Shown here: positions 35,618 to 46,590 of the stretch, one piece after another | How the letters are laid out: every line of letters starts with the position of its first letter | How positions within the stretch are numbered: position 1 is the first letter of the stretch | Assembly (NCBI RefSeq): GCF_016802725.1 | Contig: NC_052679.1 | Span: 14,563,635-14,627,634 of the forward strand | From: Solenopsis invicta | Taxonomy: Eukaryota > Arthropoda > Insecta > Hymenoptera > Formicidae | Reading direction: 5' to 3' | Length of the DNA: 64,000 bases | The notes under the pieces: model-generated | Seen by the model: only the letters and a program-made list of their open reading frames with translations | The model's database searches: none | Told to the model about the DNA's origin: nothing | Program-made: the position numbers and the translations under genes

Positions 35618-36957
35618 TCCATTCTTCCTAAAAAATTCTTTTTACAGTGCAATTGTTGAGTTTTTAAAGAACTTATTGAGGACTTATTGAGAACATTTTT
35701 TGTGCTATTTGCAGGAAATACAAGAACTAAAATACTAGAAATTATTTAAATTCTTATCTTTATTTCATAATTTATAAAATTATACAATGTAATAAAGTTA
35801 TATAAAAGTATATATAAAATAAACAGTATGATATAAATAGCATAAACAATATATATAGCATAACAGTATATAATATAAAGTATGCGTGTGTGCGTGCAAG
35901 CGCGCGCGCGCGTGTATGTGTGTGTGTGTGTGTGCCTGTGTGTGCGTGCGCGCGCGCGCAGGTATATCTTAAAATATTATTTTTCTTTATGTTTAATTCT
36001 ATCACTGGCATGTTATAGCCAAATCTTTATTACTTGTCCAATATTGTTCACCGTGTCGGAAGTATTTGCAGCGATTGTTTCTGAAAGAATGTACTTATTG
36101 TATATACAATATTATAAACATCATACTTTAAAGTATTCTATAATTGAAACATGCAAATAAGTCGTGTACTATATAGAAAGAATCAAATTTGGGTGGGATT
36201 AAATGTAATATTTGATACAAAATTATATCGATATCTTTGAGTGTATCTAATATTAAACTAGTTTAAAAGAGCACAAAAACTAGAACTAAACTAGAGATGA
36301 ATTAGTAGAAGATTTATATGTTTAATAAAAGTGAAAAAAAAATATAATATTAAATTTATTATATATTCTTATTATATAGTTCTATTGGTGGAAAGTGTAA
36401 AAAATGGAAGAGATAGTATGATCAGGATCGATAAAATGTAGAAAAAATATGTGAAAAATAAACTTTTTTCACATTTCATCAATCTTGACCATATATATTA
36501 TCAACTGTACAAAAAATGAAACATCGTTATAAATAACCTTATTAGTTTATAACTATGACAGAAGTATATCAAAAGTATCATTGATACAAATAAAATAGGA
36601 GAAATAATTATTATATTATATTGTGTTCACTATATAATGTACTGTTATGTGTACTTGTAAGGAAGAAAAAATATGTTAGTGTATTCGATTTGCTGATTTC
36701 CTTCCGAATCTACTGTTTGTTCTTTTTAGTTTCAAAGGAGTCAATAAACTGCAAAAATGCTATAATACTAAAAAGAATAAATCGTTGACTCAAAGTAGGG
36801 TCGAATTAGCTAATCAAATATGGTGTTGTTTTTTATTTTTTTTCTCGGAAATGCTTTTTTAAATAACAATATAATTATGATTTGCGCACTAACTATTGAA
36901 ACTTTTCTATCTCTAAAGATTTAAAGGTTTGCTAAATGTACTATATACTATACGTAC
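35618..36957. other. AT-rich spacer with a GT/GC microsatellite
   Basis: Apart from a (GT)n/(GC)n tract at 35881-35962 and an imperfect hairpin at about 36420-36490 (GATCAGGATCGATAAAATGT and its complement), no gene or element end was recognised. Confidence 0.5.
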
Positions 36958-37207
36958 CGATAATCACTGTGCATAATTTGAAGTCTTTAAACTTTATTGT
37001 TATTCGTTGTCCCGATCACGACAGTTGTAATGCAAGTCTATCAGAAATTAGCCACCGCATTACATTTCGAGTAAACTGCCCCGAATTCTTTCCCCCAATT
37101 CTCAGAATTCGTCGAATCTAGAAAAATAAACAAAAATTCATTATTATTATTACTATTAATAAATGTTTCATGATTGTACATATGTAACTTTTTATTTAAC
37201 TCACTAA

Positions 37208-37368
37208 GGCCCGGTTTTTCATTATCTGGTTAACTTGTAGTTAAACTTAACCTGGTGTTTCAACCAATGAACTTCACTTATGGCATCATCATGAGTGAAG
37301 CTCATTGGATAAAACATCAGGTTAAGTTTAACCACAATTAAGTTAACCGGATAATGAAAAATCGCGCC
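37208..37368. mobile_element. PIF/Harbinger-type MITE, 161 bp
   Basis: The ends GGCCCGGTTTTTCATTATCT and, inverted, GGCGCGATTTTTCATTATCC are flanked by TAA (37205-37207 and 37369-37371). The arms extend for about 50 bp as near-complementary sequence. It lies at the exon-intron border of the DUF4806 relic: without it the minus strand reads GACTTA|GTGAGT, a good donor. Confidence 0.88.
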
Positions 37369-37569
37369 TAAGTCTCTTTGAATTTGATCTGCACTGGTCA
37401 AAACAGCATCGAAATTTGTAAATTGTTCTATCGATGTCAGTGGAAAATCACGAAAAGTTGATTCTTCAACTGTCTCATTCTGATTTCTGTTGTTCGACAA
37501 TATCAAATTTATTTTATTTAGTAACTACTTATGCTAAACTTTATATTTTTTTTCCGTCAATGGTTCTAG

Positions 37570-37990
37570 AAATAATTATAACATATTTATATTATAGCTG
37601 TTTTATAGAACGCAATTAATCGTATATTTTATTTCTAAAAATGTAAAAAATGATTCAGTGTTAACTTAAGCAATATTACAGAACATAAGCACATTAGTAT
37701 AAGGTTAAAGAACTTCAAAAAGAAATAAATATAATTTTATATAATACAACAGCTTATGTGTTCTTGATAAAAATAAATTTGTTGCAATTTATTTATAGGT
37801 ATGACATACAAGTAAATATTGTTAAAAGTTGTAATTATACTGCTATAATTATTATTAATTATATTTATTCCTTGCTTCATATGTAGATATGCAAAACAAA
37901 TGTACAATAATTATACAAATCCTTATATTTTTTTTAAAAAGCGTACCAGATTACAAGTTTATTGAATGTAAAGATAATTACTAAAGAGTT
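37570..37990. other. AT-rich stretch, nothing recognised
   Basis: Intron-like sequence of the minus-strand DUF4806 relic. No repeat ends or coding frames were seen. Confidence 0.4.
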
Positions 37991-38809
37991 TTAAAATTTA
38001 TCATTGCCATCAGTATCCACAAGCATTAACTCATTCTCCAAATGACCAACCTTAGCTATAACATCCAATATATAGCAAAAGCAATATAAACAAATACAAT
38101 AAACAAATGCAATATAAAGAATGCAATCTATTAGAAATTTTTTGTAAGAAATAAATATTTCTTAAATATTAACAAACCGTTTCAACTATTAACTAATAAT
38201 CTCTGCAGTTATTTGCAGTTTTCTTTAATGGTTAAGAAATGTTTGTTTAAAAAAATATTTAATTCGCTGTACAAGAATATATTTCTTAATTGCAAATAAT
38301 CTTTGACTTACTATATACATATATTACACAATATTATTTAAATTCAAAGTATCTAAAGATGAAAATTAATTGTAATTAATTTTTTTGTAACTGATTCAAT
38401 TCATATAAAATTTTATAGAAAGGAAGATTTATTAATGCAATTATAAACACATGCTTTTATAATTCCAATAGTATATTAGAGAAACCATGTACATACATGT
38501 CGAAGTTTGGACTTCCATATTGCACAAAGTGGCAGGCTTTCGAACAATGGATTCGATAACGTATTTAAAGCTATCTTCTCTGCAAAGTAAATTATCTTTA
38601 ATTATAAACAATATAAGAATGTGTAAGTTGAATGAAATATTTACAAATCTGGTAAATATGCAGGAATATATATTTCAAGTACAAATAATCGATTACTTGT
38701 TTTAACACATAAACAATTGTTCCTTGTTAACAAGAAATTAAATCGTAGATGTAATAACATTTTCAATATAAATTAAACAGAAAATGAATTGATTAACTTT
38801 AATTTTGAG

Positions 38810-39360
38810 CAAAATTACGTTCCTTTATTCAAAAATATCTGTATAATTCAATTGAATATACTGTTTCACTTATATAAATGACTGTTTACAATAATTACAC
38901 ATACCATGAATATCATTGTTTTCTTTGTTTTCATCCACGTTCTTGTAGCTGCTTGGAGGCAATGGAGAGCTCTTGAAGTTTTGTGGAGCTTTCTTATAAG
39001 CTGTATCTATTTGAATAAAAGAGATTAACAATGTTGAATATTTTAAAGTAGTTAATAGTACAGCACTTATTCATACATTATTTTAATTGTTTTTTAACTT
39101 TTTCGTTTGCTTTTCTTTATTCAAAAGTATCTGTATAACAAACAATGGAATATTGTTTTACGTAAATAAATGACTGTTTACATTAATATAAAACACATAC
39201 CATGAATATCACTGTCTTCTTTATTTTTATCGTTCACGTTTTTGTAGTTGCTCGGAGGCAATGTGGAGCTCTTCGATCTCTGTGTAGTTTTTTATAAGCT
39301 ATATCTATTTGAATAAAAAGGATTAACAATATTGAATATTTCAAAACAGTTTATAGAATA
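38810..39360 (-). repeat. Tandem duplication of about 290 bp containing one exon
   Basis: The block around the exon at 38905-39006 repeats at 39201-39304 with flanking intron (TTTATTCAAAARTATCTGTA, AAATGACTGTTTACA, ATACCATGAATATCA). One copy keeps an open frame and the other has a one-base shift, so the duplication came before the decay of one copy. Confidence 0.75.
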
Positions 39361-39764
39361 GCAATTATTAATATATTATTTTAATTTTGTTACCCTCATT
39401 TTCTTTAATGGTATCATTTGATGAATCACTTCTATCAGAAGTATCGTTAGGAAACTTTTTCTTCTTACAAATACGTTTAGTTTGCTGTTGTCCGTCACAT
39501 ACGTTGCGAATAATTGCATCAGTATCATCACCCGTAGAAATATCAGCACAATATTCTTCTACTTGATTTGCCAGTTCAATAGTAGCTATGTAAATATATA
39601 AAAAAAGTTATTGCAAAATAATAAAATTAATTCATAGATATCATAAAATATACAACACATTGTAATATTAAAAAAAAATTTATATTTAGTAAAGGACCCA
39701 AACATCTTGAAATGATTTATTTGCCATGTTTCATTAGGCAACAAAAAGTGCATTTTCTTTTTTA

Positions 39765-41246
39765 CTATTTTAAATTTATATTCTGAAGCCGTTCAACACA
39801 TTCAATAGTAATCATTCGCAACTCATCAGCATCCATAGCAGAATTAAGAAAAAAATAACCAAGTGGTTGCTTAAATTTATTTGTTAAACCTCTGACCATG
39901 ATTATCACTGCATTACATGCAGTTGAAAATGTGTTACTATAACCTGTATCGTGAAATCCAATTACTATATCTCTATTAATCATATAAAATAAACTTGCTT
40001 TTAATGACATTGTATCAATGCAAATACAACAATACTTATCTAACAAATGCAAATTTTCAGTTTTAATTCTAAGTCTTTCAAATATAATATTATTTAAACT
40101 TGGAGGAATTATAAGTCCTTCTATAATGCGTTTAAGTGTTCTTTTTGATGGTAAAATAAAAGTATTACTTAATGTTCTATAAGCTTTGAGATCTTTAAAA
40201 TATAAATTTAAACAGAACATTTTAAATTCTTTAGTATATCTATTACCATTTTTTTTTGTTATTGAGATTATCTCCCTGAACTTTCATAAAATCAGCTATC
40301 GGCTTTGGATAAAATTTGTAAAGAAGTTTCTGAAAATCGCTATAAGTAATATCATCTAAATTTTTGTCCTTATTATATTTAAGTTTGGCACGTTTTAATC
40401 TTTTTTCTACAGCGTCACATTTTCTTCTGAGAGCTTCTTTCCTTGGTGTTCGATTGGATAATTTTGGTTCGGTTTCAGTAGCTTTATCTTCTTTATATTG
40501 TACAACACTATTTGATGAATTAAAATCTATTGTATTTGAAATAGCATCTAAAATTACAAATATAATAAAAATTAAAAATCTTCCAAATAAAGTAAACAAA
40601 ATCTAATGTAACTAAAAGTTTCTCTAATAAATAATATTCTACCTGTCAAATTGGCTTTTGAATAACTGATTTTAACTTCGGGCACATTTACTTGTACATC
40701 TTCTGTACAATTTTCTATTGAAGTTTCAACTAAAAGAAGATTTAGTATAAACAATTTAATATTTATATAACATATTTAATAATAATAATGCATTAAGAAT
40801 AATTAGTAAAAAATATGTAATGTAATAATTTATTTTATAATTAAGAAGAATTACCGTTGATTTTACTTTGAGTGGCAGTAACAGCTTCGTTGGAAATATT
40901 AGGAACCGCACTTATTGGAACTGCATGTGGCTGAAGTCGATATTTACATTATTTAAAAACAATGGGGGGGGGGGGCAAAATGTTATGAGCAAACTCTATA
41001 ATTATTGTAGAGTTTTTTTTCTGGAATGTTCTTTTTTATGCCATACGCTTGTTGCCACATTTTTGCTCTAAAATATATATTATTGTAATTTTTAAAATAA
41101 TTTAATGTATGTACATACATCGTATAGAAATTGTCAAAAAGTTTATACCTTTCTGAATTAGATGTAATTAAATGACGATCCACTCCCGAGTTGTTATTGC
41201 AATCAATCATTGCGCACATAAAACCGCCAACAATTACACGCTCCAT
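39765..41246 (-). pseudogene. P-element/THAP9-like transposase relic
   Basis: Exon 1 (41246-41149) gives MERVIVGGFMCAMIDCNNNS, the first half of a THAP zinc finger. Exon 2 (41067-40855) gives KMWQQAYGIKKN and NYRVCS, then TAA where CSKHF is expected, a C homopolymer of 13, another stop (FK*CKYRL) and RLQPHAVPISAVPN, the end of a THAP domain. Exon 3 is 40729-40643. Exon 4 (from 40547) holds a basic segment KRLKRAKLKYNKDKN and, after a one-base slip in an A run near 40249, GNRYTKEFKMFCLNLYFKDL and KYCCICIDTMSLKASLFYMI, the start of the RNase H-like catalytic region of P-type transposases. The frame stops at 39765 after VERLQNINLK and the rest is missing. Inactive. Confidence 0.82.
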
Positions 41247-41419
41247 AACACAAATCTTGTTTAATAATATAATAATGTAATAATATAACATAACATAACC
41301 ATACTTCACTCACAGAATATGTGCTTATTATACAGTTGACGCCATATTGTGGGTAGTAATGTAGCGCATGCGCTGTAGCAATTCTCCAACGCTATTTTTA
41401 TGAAGTGACGCTAATGGTT

Positions 41420-41822
41420 CTACTGTAGGATATGTGGATTGGGAGAGGAAACGTGGGAACATATATGGGAGGAATGCACGGATTGAGGGACGGAAAAGGG
41501 ATGGCAGGAGATGGTAGGAGAGGTTTTAGGTGAGAAGAGGGAGAAAGAGGTTTGAATGAAGAAACTAGAGGAGATGATGGAGGGAGGAGGGTGGCTGGAT
41601 ATGAATGAGAGTGTGGAAGGAAGAGAGGAAAATGCGGCGGAAACAGAGGTCCAGAGAATGAGTGTGAAGGTATGAATGGATAGTGATTTTTCTCTCTCTC
41701 TTTCTCTCTCTCGTGCGTTGTAAAGGATGCAAGGAATAAAATGTTGAAACTATGTAAGCGGAGCGGATGTCCGCAGTGTACTCCGCAAAGAATAAAGTAT
41801 GTACCTTACTACTACTACTACT
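41420..41822 (+). mobile_element. 3' end of a LINE with a TAC-repeat tail
   Basis: One frame reads EETWEHIWEECTD, TGA, GTEKGWQEMVGEVLGE, a second TGA, then MKKLEEMMEGGGWLDMNESV to a stop near 41670. This looks like the C-terminal tail of a LINE reverse transcriptase protein, with a zinc-knuckle-like ECT motif; both stops are TGA where TGG is likely. A short 3' UTR with AATAAAGTA leads to a (TAC)n tail at 41805-41822. The copy is 5'-truncated and I could not read a target duplication. Confidence 0.6.
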
Positions 41823-41829
41823 AGTTATA

Positions 41830-42690
41830 ATTAATTACTCTAGTTACTATATTTAGTAATATTAGTTCATATTCTACATGCGCCGCAGCATATTCCCTTT
41901 GTTTTCGTGCGCTTTATTTTTCGTACCTTTTTTGCACTTTCTGGCTTTAGTCAATTGCGCTATCAAATATTTACTTTCGCGTTAATGTTATTGCTCACAG
42001 CATTAATCATTTTCATTTTGTTTTTGCGCCTTTCATTCATGTACCCTGATACGCTGTTTTCCTTTCTCCTTCGCTCATGTTATTTTAAAACACGGGTGCT
42101 TGCTCATAAAATTCTTGCCATAATCTGCTCTCAAATACTTACTACCATTAACGCCACGATAAGAAAGATGACTTTTAATTATCAATATGTTGCAAAATCT
42201 GGAGACTTCCGATTTTGCTCCATCCTCACAATTAGGGTGTTACGTCTGGTGCCAAGAATTTTTCTTTAACTTTACGCACCATCCGCATGCATTTATTAAT
42301 GTAATTTTTAATGCGGTTAAACTTTCTAAAATACCACAGAACCAAATTTTGACATACAAAGATAATATAACATAAGCAACCACTTCAAATCAAAATTTTA
42401 TAATAGCTATATACGCATAATTATTCAATTTTCGTATTACTTTTCAGTAAAAATAATAATAAAATAATAGACCTGTAATCGCAAGATGATTGCGTGTACC
42501 AGATGCTATCGCGTCGTGCATGCAAATCTGAGATCACTATTTAAAATATTAAATTATAAATTAAATATATTAAATCAAAAATAATACGCGGAATGCGACT
42601 CACACGTGCTTTCCCCGTGCCTCGCGGCTCCCGCCAGCGTAGAGCGCGCGCGCACTCCTCGATTACAATCGGACCACTCGAGCTTGTCTA
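41830..42690. other. Unassigned spacer
   Basis: A 120-codon plus-strand frame at 41907-42269 is present but rich in hydrophobic residues and not gene-like. Most of the rest is AT-rich, turning GC-rich with CGCGCG runs from about 42590. Nothing was recognised. Confidence 0.4.
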
Positions 42691-42880
42691 AGCTGGCGGG
42701 ACTTTGAAGTCATCCCACGCAGACGCGTCTGACCGCGCGGCACGCTTTCGGCGGAAGACTTCCTCCCGATGAGCCATGCGGCACGCGCAAGGCGCGTGAG
42801 GACCTTCGTATCTGGTGGTCATATCCCGCGTACTACCACGTATAAATACGGCGACAAAGGAGATCAGGGGGCCTATTCTC
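42690..42880 (+). repeat. Fragment shared with the LTR-like repeat at 5930-6030
   Basis: It contains GAAGTCATCCCACGC, GCGGCACGCGCAAGGCGCGT, GAGGACC and a TATAAATACGG box, matching the minus strand of the 4153-6047 repeat. This suggests a promoter-bearing LTR or element end. It is directly followed, after about 80 bases, by the transposase relic at 42965. Confidence 0.55.
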
Positions 42881-42964
42881 GAAAAATATCGCATGCGAAA
42901 ATACTAGGGAACTCTATAATATATGTAACGTTCAATTCAACAAATTTCAGAATTATTAATAAAA

Positions 42965-43590
42965 ATGAGAGAACGAACTCCTAAAGAATTTGTAAGAAAA
43001 CCAAGAAGTTTAAATGATGTTATGTATTGGAAAGCTACAGAATTTCGCCACTTTTTATTGTATATGGGACCCATTGTGTTAAAAGGAAATGTAGAGCATA
43101 ACATCTATATTAATTTTTTAACTTTACATGTAGCTATATCGATTCTCATTAGTCCAAAATTGATTAAAAACCACAATAATATTTTATATGCTAAAAACCT
43201 ACTAATTCATTTTGTAAATTCTTTTATAGTCATATATGGAGAAAATTTTGTATCATACAACATACATAACTTATTGCATCTTAGTACAGATGTTCAGAAA
43301 TTCGGGCACTAGATGAATTCAGCGCTTTTCGTTTTGAAAATTATTTGCAAATTTTTAAAAATATTTTAAGAAAATCAGACCGGCCTTTGCAACAAGTTGC
43401 ACGACGTTTTGGGGAAATGCATGCATGTGAATATCAATTTCATCCAAGTATCCAATTAAATACTATTTTGAAAAACAAACATAGTTCAGGCCCTTTGCCA
43501 AATAACATAATATTAAATGGTCTTAATCAATATAAAATTCTTAAAACCCATTTATATTATATAAATTGTACAGAAAAGAAAAATAATCAT
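42965..43590 (+). pseudogene. Transposase_21-like transposase relic, C-terminal part, into the gap
   Basis: The frame (from about 42950, after an acceptor-like TTTCAG) reads KEFVRKPRSLNDVMYWKATE, FRHFLLYMGPIVLKGNV and FIVIYGENFVSYNIHNLLHL. At 43310 a one-base loss shifts it to LDEFSAFRFENYLQIFKNIL and RPLQQVARRFGEMHA, ending at the N run. It lines up with FHRAIRTLKHLKYWKGSEYRVFLL...GPVIL of the transposase at 26983-30301, but the two are well diverged, so they come from separate lineages of the same family. Its N-terminal half is not in the window. Confidence 0.78.
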
Positions 43591-43690
43591 NNNNNNNNNN
43601 NNNNNNNNNNNNNNNNNNNNNNNNNNNNNNNNNNNNNNNNNNNNNNNNNNNNNNNNNNNNNNNNNNNNNNNNNNNNNNNNNNNNNNNNNN
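43591..43690. other. Assembly gap, 100 Ns
   Basis: Exactly one hundred N, a placeholder of fixed length. The frame that runs across it is not evidence of continuity. Confidence 0.98.
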
Positions 43691-43803
43691 AAATTTTTTT
43701 AAAAATTCTGAATAAATAGAGACCAGTACAGAACTAAAAAAACGCGCGAACGAACGTAACAGCAGAAATTATTACCCCCTTACGTGGTGAAAGGTCAGTA
43801 TCT

Positions 43804-43921
43804 GGATAAGGCAAGGATATGCCTATCAACCAAGTATTCTTGGTTGGGCCCAAGTTGTACTTGAGCCCGGTTTCTAGGCGGGATCGGAGTCGGTCTATCG
43901 GCAAGAGCGCTTGCTAGAAAC
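43804..43921 (+). other. Cluster of four abutting hairpins, candidate structured RNA
   Basis: Four helices follow each other almost without spacers: GATAAGGCA/TGCCTATC (43805-43827); AACCAAG-TATT-CTTGGTT (43828-43845, perfect); GGGCCCAAGT-TGT-ACTTGAGCCC (43846-43868, one mismatch); and GTTTCTAG/CTAGAAAC (43870-43921) enclosing a smaller CAAG-AGCG-CTTG hairpin. GC content is higher than around it. I do not recognise a known RNA family. A 5' end of a retroelement or a SINE is as likely as a host RNA gene. A short frame at 43939-44150 follows. Confidence 0.35.
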
Positions 43922-44389
43922 TCAGTGCGCTGGATTCCTTGTCCGGACCTGGGTACTCTTCTTCACGGAATAGCGGTCGGAAGAAAAGAATACCGGTTGC
44001 CAAAATTTCTCGGCTTATTTACCCGAATTTCGAGGTAACGGAGTGGGAGTTTGTGCGCGCGGAGATACTCAACGCGCGGATGCGTTTGTCTCGTGCGTAC
44101 GTGCTCCCGCTTCCCACGTTGTTACCCACGGATACGAAATACTATGAAATTTCTCATCCTATAATTTCTAAAAAATACTTTAACTTTCCTACATTTCACA
44201 GAAAATATTTTATCAGAAATTATACAACAAAAAATTTTGGAAATTTTAAGATATTTTGTAATTAACATGTATGAAAAATTTTGAGCAAAAATGTCAACTT
44301 TTTGAGTATTTCTGAAAAATGTTTGTATAAAGAATCTAAGAAAATTATAAAATAATACAAAAATTGTAAAAATTTTTAGTTAAAAATTA

Positions 44390-44992
44390 TTAATATGATA
44401 ACACGCGCCGCAGTTGATGAATCATTTCTTTAGACGCATTTCCGAACCACCCTGGAGGTATCGTCATGGCTCGTTTCGTTTTTTTTTTTTGTGGAACGAT
44501 CGCCAGTAGCCCTATGAAACCACAAAAGTACGCGTGTTTAAAACATTTATTAAGCGCGATATGACTTCTCTTTACATGATCGCAGTCTGCCTGTTTTATC
44601 AAAACGAAGGTGCCATCGCCGGTGCCGAGTCGGGGCTTATATTCCCGACTGGAGTGTACGGCAAAATACGGTACCTCTACAATGACGCCGGGCTCTACCT
44701 CTATAGAAATGGGCGGTGGAGGTAAAGGGCCCATCACACGAAGTGGTTCCACTGTACAAGGTAGCCTCGGTTGTTGGGGTATCGATGGTGGCGGTGTAGT
44801 AAGCCACATCATCTTCAGCCGCGTTTGACGATCCGATGGCTGATTTAAACGTCCGTTTCGTAAACCGGGTACGGCGGGACGTGGTCGTGTAACAGATGAG
44901 CTGCTGGAGGCTGCAGCTGAATTGGCGAGATCGTCCTCACCAAATTCGACGAGTAAGTCGTCGATCTGTTTAAGGATATCGTCTTGCTCCAT
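44390..44992 (-). CDS. Unrecognised 200-aa protein
   Basis: An intact frame begins MEQDDILKQIDDLLVEFGED, acidic and amphipathic, followed by a serine/alanine run and a proline-rich middle (PPPPISIEVEPGVIVEVPYF). The C-terminal third is well ordered, with HVKRSHIALNKCFKHAYFCG, FIGLLAIVPQKKKTKRAMTI, and PPGWFGNASKEMI. Codon composition is near 50% GC, unlike the neighbours. There are no membrane segments or signal peptide. I cannot name a family. It may be an element-encoded protein given its setting, or an exon of a host gene. The plus-strand frames over it are shadows. Confidence 0.5.
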   Translation of the reverse strand: MEQDDILKQIDDLLVEFGEDDLANSAAASSSSSVTRPRPAVPGLRNGRLNQPSDRQTRLKMMWLTTPPPSIPQQPRLPCTVEPLRVMGPLPPPPISIEVEPGVIVEVPYFAVHSSREYKPRLGTGDGTFVLIKQADCDHVKRSHIALNKCFKHAYFCGFIGLLAIVPQKKKTKRAMTIPPGWFGNASKEMIHQLRRVLSY

Positions 44993-45733
44993 CGATAGTC
45001 CAAGCTCCCAGCTCCAAGTCGAAATAAAGCGCTCTAAAGCGCGGTTTCGACTCTCTTCCGCGTTCGTTGGGGCGATTTTTCTCCTATTTGTGTTTATTTT
45101 ATAATATAACAGAAAATAAGGCGGCGAAATAAGACGGTGTTTATTCGGTTTCCCTTCTTTAACAGATAAGCGATGCCGACATTCCCTTTACATTTCTGCG
45201 TATCAATTTCTGCGTTTCAAACAGTTACTTTTTAGACTAGTCTGTATTAGAAAATAATTTTAAATTGATAATAATAAAAGGACAAGCTTGTTTATGTCAA
45301 TAACAAATTAATGTAGAAAAAAAAGCAAAATTAATGAACAATATTACAATTTTAGTAGATCATGAGTTTAAGTTTCAATTGATATTAAAAAATATCGGAA
45401 CATGTTTCGATCTGACTTGATCTTCCTCAACCGACGGATATAAATCATTAGCTAATATTTTTGATTATTGTGTTTATTCCTTGCGCCTAATATTTGTATC
45501 TCAAAAATCTATATCTTTTTCTGTGTTTGAATATTAATCTTTCAATATTAAAGTTGTTTGTGTGCGTTGGACAAAATACCACGGTATCTCACTCGCGGAT
45601 CTCCTCGCTACGGCGAAACATATGTATGTACATGCGTGGCTTTGAGGGTACCGAAGGGTACTTGATGCCTATGCGTGTTTGTTATGTTTGTTAGCTTTCT
45701 GGATCGTGTGTCTAGCGACAAGAATACATGATC
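44993..45733. other. Unassigned spacer upstream of the 200-aa frame
   Basis: The first 100 bases are GC-rich like the frame; the remainder is AT-rich. Nothing specific was recognised. Confidence 0.4.
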
Positions 45734-45840
45734 GCCAGAAAACATTTTGCGGGTAAACGTCCAGCAAATCACGCGCAAAAGGGATTCCTACAACGCAAGC
45801 AAAACCTTATCCAACTGCGTCGTCATAGCGCTAGCAAAAC

Positions 45841-46020
45841 ACTAGCACACTTTGTGCGCAATTTCAATAAGCGATATGCACGCAAAACGCTAGCACACTT
45901 TGTGCGCGATCTCAATAAGCAATATGCACGCAAAACGCTAGCACACTTTGCGTGCGATCTCAATAAGCGATATGCACGCAAAACGCTAGCACACTTTGTG
46001 TGCGATTTCAATAAGCGATA
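45841..46020. repeat. 48-bp tandem repeat, four copies
   Basis: Units begin at 45841, 45889, 45937 and 45985, each with RCTAGCACACTTTGTGYGCG, ATYTCAATAAGC and ATATGCACGCAAAA. They lie in the left arm of the CCC...GGG element. Confidence 0.92.
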
Positions 46021-46023
46021 CCC

Positions 46024-46590
46024 TGCCGAAAATGTGCTATTAAAACCAATTTAAGAAAAGGTAATCCGAATCGATCGGGATTTCTGCACCAAAAATACTG
46101 GTATTAAGACCAATTGAAAAATAAGATCCAAACCCAGATAGATTTATTAAAACAGAATACCATTAATGTAAACGTAATAAATGTTTAGTTTACAAAAAAA
46201 TATTTTTTGTATTCTTTTCGTTAAAAAAGATTAAAAAAAAAAAAATTAAATTTGAATTAAACATTTAATTTATGTACAAAATTAAATAACAATACAAATT
46301 GTTATTTACATGTAAAAATATAAAATTTTATGTGAAACAGCGTTTTACACACACGCCATGTTTCAAAAGAATGAGAGCGAGTATTCGTCTCGAGGTTACA
46401 AAAAAACAGCTCCTAAAAGTGTCACTAAAGTATGAATTGACGAGTCGACGGCGGTGGCACCTAGATATAACGCCTGTGGCTGCACTCAACTCACGAGAAA
46501 ATCTTCTGCGGCGGGGCCGCCTAGCGGTGGCGTTAGCACTCACTTGTTAAACCCATTTCAATCTGAAATTACAGAATTTCAACTTGTTGG
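46024..46590 (+). repeat. Shared core repeat, copy 2
   Basis: The blocks are in the same order as copy 1: CCCTGCCGAAAATGTGC, GATTTCTGCACC, an AT-rich middle, GTTATTTACATGTAAAAAT, TCTCGAGGTTACAA, CACCTAGATATAACG, GGCCGCCTAGCGGTGG and CACTCACTTGTTAAA. It is not interrupted by the hAT element seen in copy 1, so it serves as the empty-site reference. Confidence 0.75.

Larger units (their letters stand above)
36958..39585 (-). pseudogene. Second DUF4806-type gene, broken
   Basis: Minus-strand segments in order: 39585-39394 (TIELANQVEEYCADISTGDD ... DTIKENE); a duplicated exon at 39304-39201 and 39006-38905 (the second reads AYKKAPQNFKSSPLPPSSY); a doubtful one at 38579-38486; 38062-37998 (AKVGHLENELMLVDTDGNDK, then TAA); 37506-37372 (ESTFRDFPLTSIEQFTNFDA, the start of the DUF4806 domain); and 37117-36958 (IRRILRIGGKNSGQFTRNVM, RWLISDRLALQLS, TGA, SGQRITIKFKDFKLCTVIIG). 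The TGA falls where the family has a tryptophan. A MITE sits at the end of the 37506-37372 exon, next to its splice donor. The first copy of the duplicated exon also has a frameshift. The arrangement mirrors the DUF4806 gene at 30999-34751, so it may be the remnant of another such element. Confidence 0.65.

Noticed and set aside
41907..42269. 120-codon hydrophobic plus-strand frame
   Set aside because: No domain, no neighbours on that strand, composition follows the local AT/TTT content.
43345..43719. 124-codon frame across the gap
   Set aside because: Only the first part (to 43590) is sequence; the run through Ns is meaningless. The real part is included in the transposase relic.
45728..46054. 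Repeat protein or CRISPR-like array
   Set aside because: The 48-bp units are contiguous with no spacers, lie in the arm of a transposable element, and stay open only because 48 is divisible by three.
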